The notes beneath the pieces were generated by a model, which ran no database searches, had not been told where the DNA came from, and was given only the letters and a program-made list of their open reading frames with translations. Source: Cedecea neteri (GTDB lineage: Bacteria; Pseudomonadota; Gammaproteobacteria; Enterobacterales; Enterobacteriaceae). Taken from it: a DNA stretch of 64,000 bases. Made by a program: the position numbers and the translations under genes. How positions within the stretch are numbered: position 1 is the first letter of the stretch; each line of letters opens with the position of its first letter. This document shows positions 32,694-42,012 of this stretch, piece after piece. The stretch is taken from assembly GCF_000758305.1 (NCBI RefSeq), contig NZ_CP009458.1, forward strand, positions 3,658,001-3,722,000. The letters run 5' to 3'.

Positions 32694-34097
32694 ATGGAAT
32701 TATTTTCAACCCAGCCAGACGATGAAGGTTTACCCGGTCGCCAGCGCCTGATGGCAATGCTTGCCGTAATGACCACCGTGACGATGGCCGTATTCGATGG
32801 TTCGATGGTGAACATCGCGCTGCCGACTATCGCCAAAGCGCTCGGCGTGCCTGCGAGCGATGCCGTTTGGGTGGCAAATGGCTACCTGCTTGCCGCCGCC
32901 ATGACGCTGGCGATCTTCGCCGCACTGGCGACCCGACTGGGCTTCAGGCAAATATTTGTTTTCGGGCTGGGCCTGTTTACCCTGGCCTCTGCGGGCTGCG
33001 CGCTATCCTCGTCACTTAATATGCTAGTGGTAATGCGGATCTTACAGGGAATCGGTGGCGCGGCGGTGCTGAGTATCTCTCCGGCAATTCTGCGTTCGGT
33101 ATTCCCAAACCGCCTGCTCGGCAGGATCCTGGGGCTAAATGCCTTTCTCATCGCCACCAGCACGGCCATTGCTCCCTTGCTGGGCGGGACGCTGCTCTCC
33201 ACGCTGGGTTGGGAATGGCTTTTTGCCGTTAATATACCGTTAGGCATTGTGGCGCTTGTACTGAGCCTGCGCGTTCTGCCGGGTGTTGCAGTCGCCAATC
33301 CTAAACCCTTCGATTATGCAGGATCGCTTATGTCTGCTTTGCTGTTGGGCTCGCTGATCATGGCCGCCGACAGCTTTACTAAAAGTGAAGACATGATGTC
33401 GGCATTGACGTACAGCGTTATTTCATTGCTTGCTGGCGCAGCCTTTGTCTGGCGTGAACGTCGCGCCGCACAGCCCGTGCTACCGCTGACCTTGTTCGCT
33501 TCATCACGGTTTTCGCTGGCTGCTATGACCTCGCTGGCTTCGTTCATCGGGCAAGGGATAACGTTTGTCGCTCTGCCGTTTTTATTCCAGAACGTTTATG
33601 GCTACAGCGCATTCGCCTCCGCCCTGCTCTTTACGCCCTGGCCCGTGGGGATCATGCTCGCAGCGCCTCGTGCCGGTCGGCTTGCCGACAAGCATTCACC
33701 AGCGCTTATCGCCACCACAGGTTTAGGCGTGTTTACGGTTGGACTGGTGCTTTTAGCCCTGTTGCCGGCTCACGCACAGGCATGGGATATCGGTTTACGT
33801 AGCCTGGTGTGTGGCATTGGCTTCGGTATTTTCCAGAGCCCCAACAACCGGGAAATGATGGCTAACGCCACGCGGGAAAACAGCGGTTATGCCTCTGGCA
33901 TACTGGCCATTATGCGGACTTTCGGCCAATGCCTGGGCGCGGCGATCGTAGGTATTATTCTGGCCATTTACGGCAACGCAATATGGCAGGAGCCGCAGGC
34001 GATTCGCCTCAGCCTTTGGGTTGCTGCAGGTGCAACGCTGCTAGCTATAAGCTTAAGTGGCCTGCGTACCAGGCAACCAAAACAGCAAAATATTTAG
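32694..34097 (+). CDS. MFS drug-efflux transporter, 14-TM DHA2 type (YebQ-like)
   Basis: A 467-residue membrane protein. MAVFDGSMVNIALPTIAKAL at the first segment, LGFRQIFVFGLGLFTLAS near 80 and RILQGIGGAAVLSISPAI near 115 are typical of the DHA2 drug/proton antiporters; FGIFQSPNNREMMANA near 385 is shared with E. coli YebQ. The start at 32694 follows AAGGA; a GTG immediately upstream is less likely. Divergent LysR regulator. Substrate unknown. Confidence 0.85.
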   Translation: MELFSTQPDDEGLPGRQRLMAMLAVMTTVTMAVFDGSMVNIALPTIAKALGVPASDAVWVANGYLLAAAMTLAIFAALATRLGFRQIFVFGLGLFTLASAGCALSSSLNMLVVMRILQGIGGAAVLSISPAILRSVFPNRLLGRILGLNAFLIATSTAIAPLLGGTLLSTLGWEWLFAVNIPLGIVALVLSLRVLPGVAVANPKPFDYAGSLMSALLLGSLIMAADSFTKSEDMMSALTYSVISLLAGAAFVWRERRAAQPVLPLTLFASSRFSLAAMTSLASFIGQGITFVALPFLFQNVYGYSAFASALLFTPWPVGIMLAAPRAGRLADKHSPALIATTGLGVFTVGLVLLALLPAHAQAWDIGLRSLVCGIGFGIFQSPNNREMMANATRENSGYASGILAIMRTFGQCLGAAIVGIILAIYGNAIWQEPQAIRLSLWVAAGATLLAISLSGLRTRQPKQQNI

Positions 34098-34153
34098 CTG
34101 AGAAAATGATCTTCAGCCAGGCTATAGAGGTCAATATCCCTCGAGGAAACACC

Positions 34154-34624
34154 ATGAATCTGGATGCGAAAACCGACTTAACTCTGGAAAGAGTGATCGA
34201 CACGCCCCGACAGCTTGTCTGGGAGTGCTGGACCCAACCACAGCATCTAAAACAGTTTTTTGTCCCCCGCCCCCATAGCGTATCGGCCTGTGAGATAGAT
34301 CTTCGGGTTGGGGGGCGGTTCAATACCGTTTTTAACGTTGATGGCCACGAGATGCGCAATAATGGCGTCTGGCTGGATATCGTGGACGGGCACAAGCTGG
34401 TCTTTACCGACGCCTACACCGAGGGCTGGAAGCCCGCAGAAAATCCGTTTATGACCGCTATCCTGTTGCTTGAAGACGCAGACAACGGGAAAACTCGCTA
34501 CACGGCCATCGCTCGCCACCGCACGCCAGAGGCCCGGCAAGCCCATGAAGAAATGGGTTTCTTCACCGGCTGGAATATCGTAGTCGATCAGTTGGTTGAG
34601 TATGCACAAGGCATGAAGCGTTAA
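34154..34624 (+). CDS. SRPBCC/AHSA1-domain protein
   Basis: A 156-residue protein of the START-like superfamily. LTLERVIDTPRQLVWECWTQPQHLKQFF at the start and HEEMGFFTGWNIVVDQL at the end are hallmarks of Activator-of-Hsp90-homology-1 proteins often called polyketide cyclase/ATPase. The ATG at 34154 has GAGG nine bases upstream. It begins 56 bases after the transporter, so it may be co-transcribed with it. Function not predictable. Confidence 0.8.
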   Translation: MNLDAKTDLTLERVIDTPRQLVWECWTQPQHLKQFFVPRPHSVSACEIDLRVGGRFNTVFNVDGHEMRNNGVWLDIVDGHKLVFTDAYTEGWKPAENPFMTAILLLEDADNGKTRYTAIARHRTPEARQAHEEMGFFTGWNIVVDQLVEYAQGMKR

Positions 34625-34633
34625 CGCTGCAGC

Positions 34634-35029
34634 TTAGAGTGACCAGTCGCTATTTTGCAAAACAACCCTATAACCATCGGGATCGATAAAAGTAGCGCCC
34701 TTTACGTCCCAATAAGGGTTGAACGCAGACAGCCGGGTAAAACCGGCTGCCACCATTCTGGCGCAGGAGATTTCCCATTCGATACGCTCGGGCACATAAA
34801 GCACCAGTAAGTCATCTTCAGTCGGTCGTGGGGTAATGAGATGATGCTGGCAGACCGTAAATTCCAGATGCCAGCTCAGCGACGGGCGTCCCAGCATCAC
34901 ACCGCTGAAACCGTCATGATCGCTAAATTGCGCTATTTGCTGAAGACCGAGTCCCGCGCAGTACAGATCCCGGCTTCTTTCAAGACTGCTCACCGGACGG
35001 GCAATACGCATATGGCTGAAGTTCATCAT
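34634..35029 (-). CDS. VOC family protein (YycE-like)
   Basis: A 131-residue glyoxalase-fold protein. RIARPVSSLERSRDLYCAGLGL, SWHLEFTVCQHH and ATFIDPDGYRVVLQN match the YycE-like VOC group found in bacteria and used as a small-molecule-binding or enzyme scaffold. It converges with the SRPBCC gene, nine bases apart. Substrate unknown. Confidence 0.8.
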   Translation of the reverse strand: MMNFSHMRIARPVSSLERSRDLYCAGLGLQQIAQFSDHDGFSGVMLGRPSLSWHLEFTVCQHHLITPRPTEDDLLVLYVPERIEWEISCARMVAAGFTRLSAFNPYWDVKGATFIDPDGYRVVLQNSDWSL

Positions 35030-35104
35030 TTTTTCCTGTTCTGATGTCCACTCAACCTTAATGTTATTCTTTTCTCGTCATTTTCCTCAGAGTGCGATTA
35101 CAGG

Positions 35105-35728
35105 CTACAAACTGTAGGCAGGTATTGGGCGGAGCGTCCCCGTCAGGCTGTCGAAAACCGTACGTTCCGCCGTGACAATCGTCATACCGGATTGCCTCAG
35201 CACTGAGATATCCGCGGCGATGCGCTGCAGCCCAAACCAAAACAAGCCGTCGAGGGCGTTGACCTGAAGCCCGCCTTCGAGGGCAATTTTCAGCCGCTCT
35301 CTCGGGCTTCTGACCTGCAGCGCGATCTGCTGATAGGCCGTCGCTGGCGTGCCGCCTGGATCGATTCTGCGTATGCGATTCGAAAAACGATAGCGGAAGG
35401 CATCCGGCACGGCGCTGAGATCCTCTTTTATGCTGTAGACTTCCCCGCGCTTATTGTCGTTGATAACCACGCTCTTCTGGTTAAGCTGCAGCTCAGCGCG
35501 TAGTTTGTCGATCAGCTGCGGCGCCCGCAGAAGCAGTAGCCGAAAAGGCAGTTCAAAGCTGGTCACGTAGTCCACGTTCAGCAACGCCAGGCGCAGACGC
35601 TGCTCAGCATCCTGAGGCTCTCTCTGGAATTCCTCCTGGACCTCCTCCCATTGTCGGCTTATGCGAGGCGACGCTTCTGTTTCGGTGAAGCTGTACTTTT
35701 CAATCTGGTAATCAATGCGGTCGTTCAT
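35105..35728 (-). CDS. Conserved-looking protein of unknown function
   Basis: A 207-residue soluble protein starting MNDRIDYQIEKYSF. AAAGGTG upstream of 35728 makes this start better than the GTG at 35743. It is rich in charged residues, has no membrane or signal segment, and I do not recognise a domain. It lies 11 bases after a GNAT gene in the same direction, so the two are probably an operon. Codon pattern and ribosome site support a real gene. Confidence 0.7.
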   Translation of the reverse strand: MNDRIDYQIEKYSFTETEASPRISRQWEEVQEEFQREPQDAEQRLRLALLNVDYVTSFELPFRLLLLRAPQLIDKLRAELQLNQKSVVINDNKRGEVYSIKEDLSAVPDAFRYRFSNRIRRIDPGGTPATAYQQIALQVRSPRERLKIALEGGLQVNALDGLFWFGLQRIAADISVLRQSGMTIVTAERTVFDSLTGTLRPIPAYSL

Positions 35729-35739
35729 GCAGGCACCTT

Positions 35740-36222
35740 TCACATGTCAGGATCCAGCTCGCAAACCATCTCGTAACAGCGCAGCAATGTGCCGCTGCGC
35801 GACATGGGATAGAGTCCCTCTTTCACCACGCGAAATCCCTGCTTCAGGTAAAAGTCGCGGGCGTTCGGCGTGGAAGACAGCGTCAGCCTGCTCATCCCCC
35901 TTGATCTTGCTTCCTGCTTGATGGCCTGAAGGATCTGTTTGGCCAGCCCCCGACCCGTCCAGGCCGGCAGGGTAAAAATGGCCTCAACCGAACCATTTTT
36001 CAAATCCAAAAAACCCGTGGCCACCGGCTCGCCGTTTTCATTATCCGCGACAAAAAAAGGATTATTCACGATTTCGTTTCGGTAACCCTCGGGCATCTCA
36101 TCGGGTGTCCATGCAGCCAGCACATCTTCAGGATAAGTATCCCGACAGCCAAAACGAATCGCCTCGTTTCTTATTGTCCACAGCGCCTGAGCTTCATTAA
36201 GCGTTGCTCGTCTAACCATCAT
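35740..36222 (-). CDS. GNAT-family N-acetyltransferase
   Basis: A 160-residue acetyltransferase. The acetyl-CoA loop is visible as WTGRGLAKQILQAIKQEA near residue 89, followed by RLTLSSTPNARDFYLKQGF near 115. The start may be 36222 or the next ATG at 36219. First gene of a pair with the unknown protein downstream. Substrate unknown. Confidence 0.8.
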   Translation of the reverse strand: MMVRRATLNEAQALWTIRNEAIRFGCRDTYPEDVLAAWTPDEMPEGYRNEIVNNPFFVADNENGEPVATGFLDLKNGSVEAIFTLPAWTGRGLAKQILQAIKQEARSRGMSRLTLSSTPNARDFYLKQGFRVVKEGLYPMSRSGTLLRCYEMVCELDPDM

Positions 36223-36320
36223 GAAATGCTCCGTTACTTTAAGGAAAGTATGTCTGATGACTTAACGCAAAAAGGAATGTTAACCTTTGACAAAAATAAC
36301 ATTTAATTAAGGACCACTCG

Positions 36321-37085
36321 ATGAAAAAAACATCTGCCCTGTCCGTTTCGCTGGCCCTGCTTTTTAACGCTTCGGCCTTTGCCGCTGACGCTAAACTGCC
36401 TGAGCCAATAGCCGCCCTGGAAAAGCAAGGCTTCGAACTGAAAGGGGAATTTAAAGCCCCGGGCGATCTGCAGGGTTACGCCATGCAATATCAGGGACAA
36501 GGCACAACCGTTTACCTGACGCCGGATAAACAGCACGCCATTATGGGCAACCTGGTCGATGCCGAGGGGAAAAACCTGAGCGATGCGGAAGTAGAGAAGT
36601 TTGTCTATGCACCGATGGCCAAAGCCATGTGGCAAAACCTTGAAAAACATCGCTGGGTAGCCGCCGGGAGCGAAAAAGCGCCGCGCATTGTCTACGTGTT
36701 TGCCGACCCGTACTGCCCGTATTGCACCCAGTTCTGGGAACAGGCTCAGCCCTGGCTGAAGTCAGGTAAAGTTCAGCTCCGCGTGCTGCTCGTCGGGATG
36801 CTACGTCCGGACAGCGGCCAAAAAGCGGCGGCAATTCTGATGTCGAAAGATCCGGCCAAAACCCTCGCCGACTATGAGAACAGCAAAGGGAAGCTGGCGC
36901 TGCAAAAACCAGAGAAAATAGATCCGGTTATCGGCGAAGCGTTGAAGGATAACCTGACGCTGATGGACGATCTCGGCGGCAATGCCACGCCGTCAATTTA
37001 TTATCTTAACGCCGAAGGCCGCCTGCAGCAGCATCAGGGCATGCCGGATGCCGAAACGCTGAATACCATCATGGGCGATAAATAA
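36321..37085 (+). CDS. dsbG: Periplasmic disulfide isomerase/reductase DsbG
   Basis: A 254-residue protein with a Sec signal peptide (MKKTSALSVSLALLFNASAF, cut near AFA-ADA). The thioredoxin active site CPYC is at residues 132-135 (VYVFADPYCPYC), the cis-proline loop is NATPSIYY, and the N-terminal dimerisation domain matches E. coli DsbG. It protects and isomerises cysteines in the periplasm and is kept reduced by DsbD. AAGGA precedes the ATG. Confidence 0.92.
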   Translation: MKKTSALSVSLALLFNASAFAADAKLPEPIAALEKQGFELKGEFKAPGDLQGYAMQYQGQGTTVYLTPDKQHAIMGNLVDAEGKNLSDAEVEKFVYAPMAKAMWQNLEKHRWVAAGSEKAPRIVYVFADPYCPYCTQFWEQAQPWLKSGKVQLRVLLVGMLRPDSGQKAAAILMSKDPAKTLADYENSKGKLALQKPEKIDPVIGEALKDNLTLMDDLGGNATPSIYYLNAEGRLQQHQGMPDAETLNTIMGDK

Positions 37086-37088
37086 CGT

Positions 37089-38024
37089 TTATAGCCTCAG
37101 CAGCGGTTTGCGCTGGCGGCCCGGTTCACGGAACAGCTCCAGCGCCTGTCGCCACTCCTCCAGGGCGTACACCGCCACATCGGGCTGCTGCGTTTTTAGC
37201 AGCAGTTCCCAGAGCGATTCAAACCAACCCTGCCACTCTTCAACGGGCGTGACAGCCAGCGTATCGCGCAGATGAAATCGCTGTGCGGTGATGTATTTCC
37301 CGCGAGGAGAAAACGCTTTCCCACTCAGTAAACCGTAAGAAATCAACGCCCCATTCGGATTGAGGTGATCGAGCATCAATGTGGCTAACTCACCGCCGAC
37401 GGCGTCATACACCACGTCAACACGGCCAGCGGCCTCGGCAATACCGCGGCCATCATCCATATTAAGCGGGATAACACCTGACTTGAGCAGTGCCGGTAGA
37501 TGCTGCGCCGAGCGATAAACGCCATAAACCTCCGTAGCGCCTTGCCTTTTGGCCCACTGCGCCAGTAAACCAGCACACGTTGACCCCGCCGCTGTAACCA
37601 GTACGCTTTTTCCCGCCACAGGCCACTTTTTCAGCATCAGCCAGGCGGCCAGGGGATTGATATAACCACGCGCCGCAAGATCATCGGGAACGTTGTCCGG
37701 CACGACCACCGCCCATTGTACCGGGCAGTCAACCCATCGCTGCCAGGTGCCTTCCCCGCGCAGAGGCAGCACACGCTTGCCAATCCACGCAGGATGATCC
37801 GCCTGCTCTACGATACCAACACCTTCGTACCCGGCAATGCGAGGCGGAAAGACCCGATGGCGGTAAGCCCCGGTAATCGGAATAAGATCGGAAGGATTAA
37901 GAGGCGCATAGTGCATTCGCACCCGGAGCGTGCCGGAGATAAACGGCGCCAGCGGCGCTTGTTCGAGGGTTAAGACCTGTTCAGGTTCGCCAAACTGCCG
38001 GAACCAGAGGGCTGTGTTTTCCAT
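37089..38024 (-). CDS. Zinc-less MDR-family reductase (2-enoyl thioester/quinone reductase-like)
   Basis: A 311-residue medium-chain dehydrogenase. LRVRMHYAPLNPSDLIPITGAY near residue 35 and AGYEGVGIVEQ near 64 resemble enoyl thioester reductases of the MECR/ETR1 type; the nucleotide site is VLVTAAGSTCAGLLAQWAKR near 140. The catalytic-zinc cysteines of alcohol dehydrogenases are absent. Start at 38024 (MENTALWFR) with AGG upstream. It ends four bases after the dsbG stop, converging. Substrate unknown. Confidence 0.78.
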   Translation of the reverse strand: MENTALWFRQFGEPEQVLTLEQAPLAPFISGTLRVRMHYAPLNPSDLIPITGAYRHRVFPPRIAGYEGVGIVEQADHPAWIGKRVLPLRGEGTWQRWVDCPVQWAVVVPDNVPDDLAARGYINPLAAWLMLKKWPVAGKSVLVTAAGSTCAGLLAQWAKRQGATEVYGVYRSAQHLPALLKSGVIPLNMDDGRGIAEAAGRVDVVYDAVGGELATLMLDHLNPNGALISYGLLSGKAFSPRGKYITAQRFHLRDTLAVTPVEEWQGWFESLWELLLKTQQPDVAVYALEEWRQALELFREPGRQRKPLLRL

Positions 38025-38116
38025 ACTGAATGCCTGCAACTGCCATATTGCAGGCACTATATCACGCCTGTGTCAGCATAAAACGCACCGTATAAGTGAC
38101 CGTGTCACTTGTCATC

Positions 38117-38641
38117 TCATAAATTACGGTAGTAGAACGTCGTGGAGCATGGGCTGCCGTCCGGCATCAGCGCATAATGCGGAAGATCCCCCACGCGCAG
38201 CCAGCCCATACCCTGGTAGAATTTCTCCGCATCACTGCCGGTGGCGGTGTCCAGTACCAGAACTGATTTTCCCTGCGTGGTGGCAACGGCTTCCAGATAA
38301 GCCATCAGGCGCTGCGCAATACCTTTCCGCCGCGCCACGCGATGAACCAGAAGTTTAGCCACATCGGCCCGGTGAGGCTGATTTTCTGGCTGGCTGGTGA
38401 TCAACTGCACGGTGCCGACAATACGCCCCAGCCCATCTTCCGCCACAATCATTGTGCGTTCGCCTCGTGCCACACTCTGCCCAACCTCATGCCAAAAAGC
38501 CGCCGCTTTTTCCGGCACTAACGGATGCAAAAAGCTGACCGAAGCGCCACCCGCCACACAATCAATCAGTACATCCGTTAATGATGCTGTGGCGTCGGCA
38601 AATTCACAGGCTTTGAGGGAACGAATGCGATACTCGGGCAC
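38117..38641 (-). CDS. GNAT-family N-acetyltransferase (tabtoxin-resistance-like)
   Basis: A 174-residue acetyltransferase starting at GTG 38641 with AGGAG five bases upstream. The acetyl-CoA motif is VHRVARRKGIAQRLMAYLEA near residue 101, preceded by AKLLV, and followed by LVLDTATGSDAEKFYQGMGW, a pattern shared with the Pseudomonas tabtoxin-resistance acetyltransferase Ttr. The actual substrate is not known. Confidence 0.78.
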   Translation of the reverse strand: MPEYRIRSLKACEFADATASLTDVLIDCVAGGASVSFLHPLVPEKAAAFWHEVGQSVARGERTMIVAEDGLGRIVGTVQLITSQPENQPHRADVAKLLVHRVARRKGIAQRLMAYLEAVATTQGKSVLVLDTATGSDAEKFYQGMGWLRVGDLPHYALMPDGSPCSTTFYYRNL

Positions 38642-38835
38642 AGAGACTCCTGAACAGTAGTTAAAAGTTATGTCGGGATATTACCGGAGGTAAGAATAGA
38701 CCAGCTTACCCGGTAACGCCGAAACCAACTATTCAGGAAAGATATGGATAATCCGCCTGAGTTCAGGCCTTATCCGTCACCAAGAGAGAATATTAACAGC
38801 ATTTCACCATAAGAAATTATGATTACGCCGGTTGG

Positions 38836-39336
38836 CTATAACCTCTCAAAACCTTTTGTTTGCCCTTCAGACCTTGAGGATTTTGCGCTTGCACCTTCAG
38901 CCAGGACATCCTCAAGGCCGGTATGCCGCGCAGGGTTGTACTCAATACAGTCCCAGTTGAATGCAAGCGTACGGGGATTGTCTACTTGCTGATTAAAATC
39001 GGTCACTTTGCCCTGCAGATGCTGCATGGCGATAAAGGCCCCTTCCTCATTTGTCGCGTTAAAAAGCAGAACAAACTTATCGTCGCTCTGCCTGGCGACC
39101 AGATCGGTTTCACGGAATGAAGTGCGCATCATTTCTGAGAAAATGACCAGGGCGCGGTCGACCTGTTCACGCCCAAAGCTGTCGTCAATTTGCGCCATTC
39201 CGTCAAGGTGGATAAACACCAGCGAAAGTGGCTCAGCCCGGCGGTTAGCGCCGCTTATAGCGTACTGCCCCAGAAACAAAAGGCCTTGACGGTTCAGTAG
39301 CCCCGTCAGCTCGTCGGTCATGGTGGGATCAAGCAT
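38836..39336 (-). CDS. Stand-alone degenerate GGDEF protein, possible c-di-GMP receptor
   Basis: A 166-residue protein made almost only of a GGDEF domain (MTDELTGLLNRQGLLFLGQY at the start). The signature is SDDKF at residues 84-88 instead of GG(D/E)EF, so cyclase activity is unlikely. The inhibitory-site RxxD is kept as RETD at 75-78, exactly five residues ahead, so it may still bind c-di-GMP. No membrane or sensor domain. GGAGG precedes the ATG. Next to two intact cyclase genes, which makes a receptor or modulator role attractive, but that is inference. Confidence 0.8.
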   Translation of the reverse strand: MLDPTMTDELTGLLNRQGLLFLGQYAISGANRRAEPLSLVFIHLDGMAQIDDSFGREQVDRALVIFSEMMRTSFRETDLVARQSDDKFVLLFNATNEEGAFIAMQHLQGKVTDFNQQVDNPRTLAFNWDCIEYNPARHTGLEDVLAEGASAKSSRSEGQTKGFERL

Positions 39337-39393
39337 CTCATCCTCCGGTGCAGACTCATCATAGGCTCTGCTTACAGTTTAGATGATCATTGC

Positions 39394-40446
39394 TCAGGCG
39401 GCGTAAATACGGTTTTTACCGGCTCGTTTGGCGTTGTACAGCGCATCATCCGCCGCTTTTAACCATTCGGCGGCATCCGGCATCTGTTTTGTCGCACAGG
39501 CAATCCCGATACTCAGGGTACAGAACGCATTCTTTTCAGGAAGGACTCGAACATTAATAGACTCCAGCAGGATCCGCTGGGCAATACCTTCCGCTTCTTC
39601 CAGCGAGGTATTTGGCATCAGGACCACAAACTCGTCCCCGCCCAGGCGCGCAGGCGTGTCGCTTGAACGAGTGACGATCCGCAGCACGTCAGACACCGCC
39701 ATCAGAATGGCGTCCCCCACTTTATGCCCGAAACGGTCATTCACCTCTTTAAAATTATCTATGTCGATAAACATCAGCGCCGAACTACCGCAGGCAATGT
39801 GTAGCCGCGCCAGCTCATTGCTGATTTTACGCTCCAGCAGACGGCGATTGGCAATCCCCAACAAGGGATCCATCATGGCTATGTTTTCCAGCTCGCGGCT
39901 CTTTTCCCGCAGTTTCAGCGCGATAGAAGCCGTCAGCATACTGAGCGCGATAGTGTAAACCGCAATCAGCGGCAGCGTGGCGTACATTGTCCGGGCTGAA
40001 ACTGCCGGAGTAAACGGCATCCCGTGGCTTATCCAGGTCAGCCCAAACGCAAGCACTATTGCCAGCATCGCCCGCTTCATCAACGGTTTTCCTCCGGCGG
40101 CCAGCCGGTCGGAAACCAGAATAGTGATAATCACCACCGACGGCAGCGCGCTGAGCGATATCATCGCAATCCAGAAGCCCCCGGCTGCCGCATCGATGAC
40201 GAGGTTCTGTTTTTCACTGTTGACGGGTGATTTGGAAAAGCGAGCTTTTAACAGCGCAACGTGCGGCCAGACAAAGGCGTTAACGATTAACAGTGCTACA
40301 ACCGGCACGGAGGACTGTTGCTCATTCAGCACCGACAAGAGCGGTAAGAAGCACAGAAACGTTCCCAACATACGCATGATATACATGCGATTAACGAAGC
40401 GAGAGCCGTGCGTTCTGGCATTTTTTTTCGGTTCTGATGGACTCAT
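39394..40446 (-). CDS. MASE2-GGDEF diguanylate cyclase (DgcC/AdrA-like)
   Basis: A 350-residue protein. An N-terminal membrane part with several segments includes NAFVWPHVALL, similar to the MASE2 domain of E. coli DgcC (AdrA). The GGDEF signature is at about residue 269 and an RxxD inhibitory site (RSSD) stands five residues ahead. Start chosen at MSPSEPKKN (40446); a TTG upstream at 40479 also opens the frame. DgcC itself drives cellulose synthesis, but this is not necessarily the ortholog and no cellulose genes are here. Confidence 0.85.
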   Translation of the reverse strand: MSPSEPKKNARTHGSRFVNRMYIMRMLGTFLCFLPLLSVLNEQQSSVPVVALLIVNAFVWPHVALLKARFSKSPVNSEKQNLVIDAAAGGFWIAMISLSALPSVVIITILVSDRLAAGGKPLMKRAMLAIVLAFGLTWISHGMPFTPAVSARTMYATLPLIAVYTIALSMLTASIALKLREKSRELENIAMMDPLLGIANRRLLERKISNELARLHIACGSSALMFIDIDNFKEVNDRFGHKVGDAILMAVSDVLRIVTRSSDTPARLGGDEFVVLMPNTSLEEAEGIAQRILLESINVRVLPEKNAFCTLSIGIACATKQMPDAAEWLKAADDALYNAKRAGKNRIYAA

Positions 40447-40530
40447 AAATATCTCAGACAGGCGAACCTGCCACGACAAACTGCACCGGCGTATTGCGCG
40501 ATAATAAAGGATTCAAAGTGAACATGGCTA

Positions 40531-42012
40531 TTAAGAATCGTCCATCTGCGATGCCGGAAACATTTCAGCATGAACGCTACTCGCGCTGGTCTTATTGCGC
40601 CCCTGTCGCTTCGATAAATACAAATACTTATCCGCCTCGGGAATCAGCTGATTAAAGGTTGCTTCCAGCGTATTGTTACCCAGCGCCGCCTCAGCCAGGC
40701 CAATACTGACGGTGATAAACAGCGATTGTTCTTCGTAATGAAAAGTACTGACTTCAATCGTTTTGCGGATCTGCTCGGCAATCTCAACACCCTGCTTGTT
40801 ATCCCGAACCCGGCAAACCACTACAAACTCTTCTCCACCAATACGTGCCACCATTCCGCGATCACCGACCGTATTCAATACTCTGCTGGCGAAAGAGGCC
40901 AGCACGGTATCCCCGCATTCGTGGCCCCAACTGTCATTGATCCGTTTGAAAAAATCGATATCCAGCAGCATGACGCAAAGCAGCGGTTCTTGCGGGACTG
41001 GCTGATATCGCCCGCTGCGCTTGAGCGCTTCAAACAGACCGGAACGGGAATAAACGCCCGTCAGGTAATCATAATCCGCCCGCAGCGAAGTCTGCTTAAT
41101 CAGCTGGTTAATGGCATCCACGCTGATGGAAACAATCAGCGGGCAAATAGCAATGGTGGCAATGCCCAGGCGCGCGGAGAACATTTGATCGACCAACAGC
41201 AGTGGCTGTTCGGAATGGAGATTAATTGCCGCATGGGCCACCAGCACAATTTCCACCCCGCCGGTAATCAGCGTTAGCAGCGCGGTAACTGGCAGAGGAT
41301 AACGAATGGCGCACCAGATCAACGCCGGGAGCGGAAACGCCAGGCTGCCCGCTCCGCCGATAATCATCGCCGTGCAAACGGCAATCACCACGGAAAAAAA
41401 CGGATACATGTCTGACGGCGCGATACCGGACAATTTACGCCAGGAGGGCCAGCTTGCGGTCAGTAAACAGGGCAGCATCAGCACACCGGTTGAAAACTGC
41501 TCGCTCACCCAGTCGGCATAAAGCGGCATAAACTTCTCATGGTAATCGCCGCTGATACCCAGCGATCCCACGGCGCCAAATAATGACGATAATATGGCGG
41601 CAATCAGCGAAAAGTTGAAAATATTAAAGGCATTTAGCGCCCAGTTACTCTCATCCATATTACGCGAATAACGCAACAATAAACGGGCGGCGGTGACAAT
41701 AAAGACCATGTTTGAGAAGTTGATAATCGTCGACTGCCAGCCCCACTGGGTGGTAAAGGCGTCATAAATCAACATTGCCGAGTAGCAAATAAAATAATAA
41801 ACGGCTTTATTCAGCCACGGGTTACGCACGAAAATAGCGGCCAGCACCGCATTCAGCGGCCAAAATAGCGAAAGATCGTTAACCAGGCGTAGCGAAGCGC
41901 CAAAGAAGTAAAACAGCGTGGTAAGCGCAAAAACACTGATCGCATTTAACAGCATTTTATCGGGGGAGAAGAATGAAAACTTAGGTCGATTAACCATGCT
42001 ATCCTGGTTCAT
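40531..42012 (-). CDS. dgcF: MASE1-type membrane diguanylate cyclase DgcF
   Basis: A 493-residue protein with about eight membrane segments of MASE1 type in the first 290 residues, then a GGDEF domain with an active GGEEF at about residue 392. There is no RxxD inhibitory site ahead of it (GDRG instead). Blocks such as GGAGSLAFPLPALIWCA and ADWVSEQFSTGVL match E. coli DgcF (YneF), as does the nearby glsB. It should produce c-di-GMP in response to an unknown signal in the membrane. Start at 42012 or MVNRPKF at 41997. Confidence 0.85.
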   Translation of the reverse strand: MNQDSMVNRPKFSFFSPDKMLLNAISVFALTTLFYFFGASLRLVNDLSLFWPLNAVLAAIFVRNPWLNKAVYYFICYSAMLIYDAFTTQWGWQSTIINFSNMVFIVTAARLLLRYSRNMDESNWALNAFNIFNFSLIAAILSSLFGAVGSLGISGDYHEKFMPLYADWVSEQFSTGVLMLPCLLTASWPSWRKLSGIAPSDMYPFFSVVIAVCTAMIIGGAGSLAFPLPALIWCAIRYPLPVTALLTLITGGVEIVLVAHAAINLHSEQPLLLVDQMFSARLGIATIAICPLIVSISVDAINQLIKQTSLRADYDYLTGVYSRSGLFEALKRSGRYQPVPQEPLLCVMLLDIDFFKRINDSWGHECGDTVLASFASRVLNTVGDRGMVARIGGEEFVVVCRVRDNKQGVEIAEQIRKTIEVSTFHYEEQSLFITVSIGLAEAALGNNTLEATFNQLIPEADKYLYLSKRQGRNKTSASSVHAEMFPASQMDDS

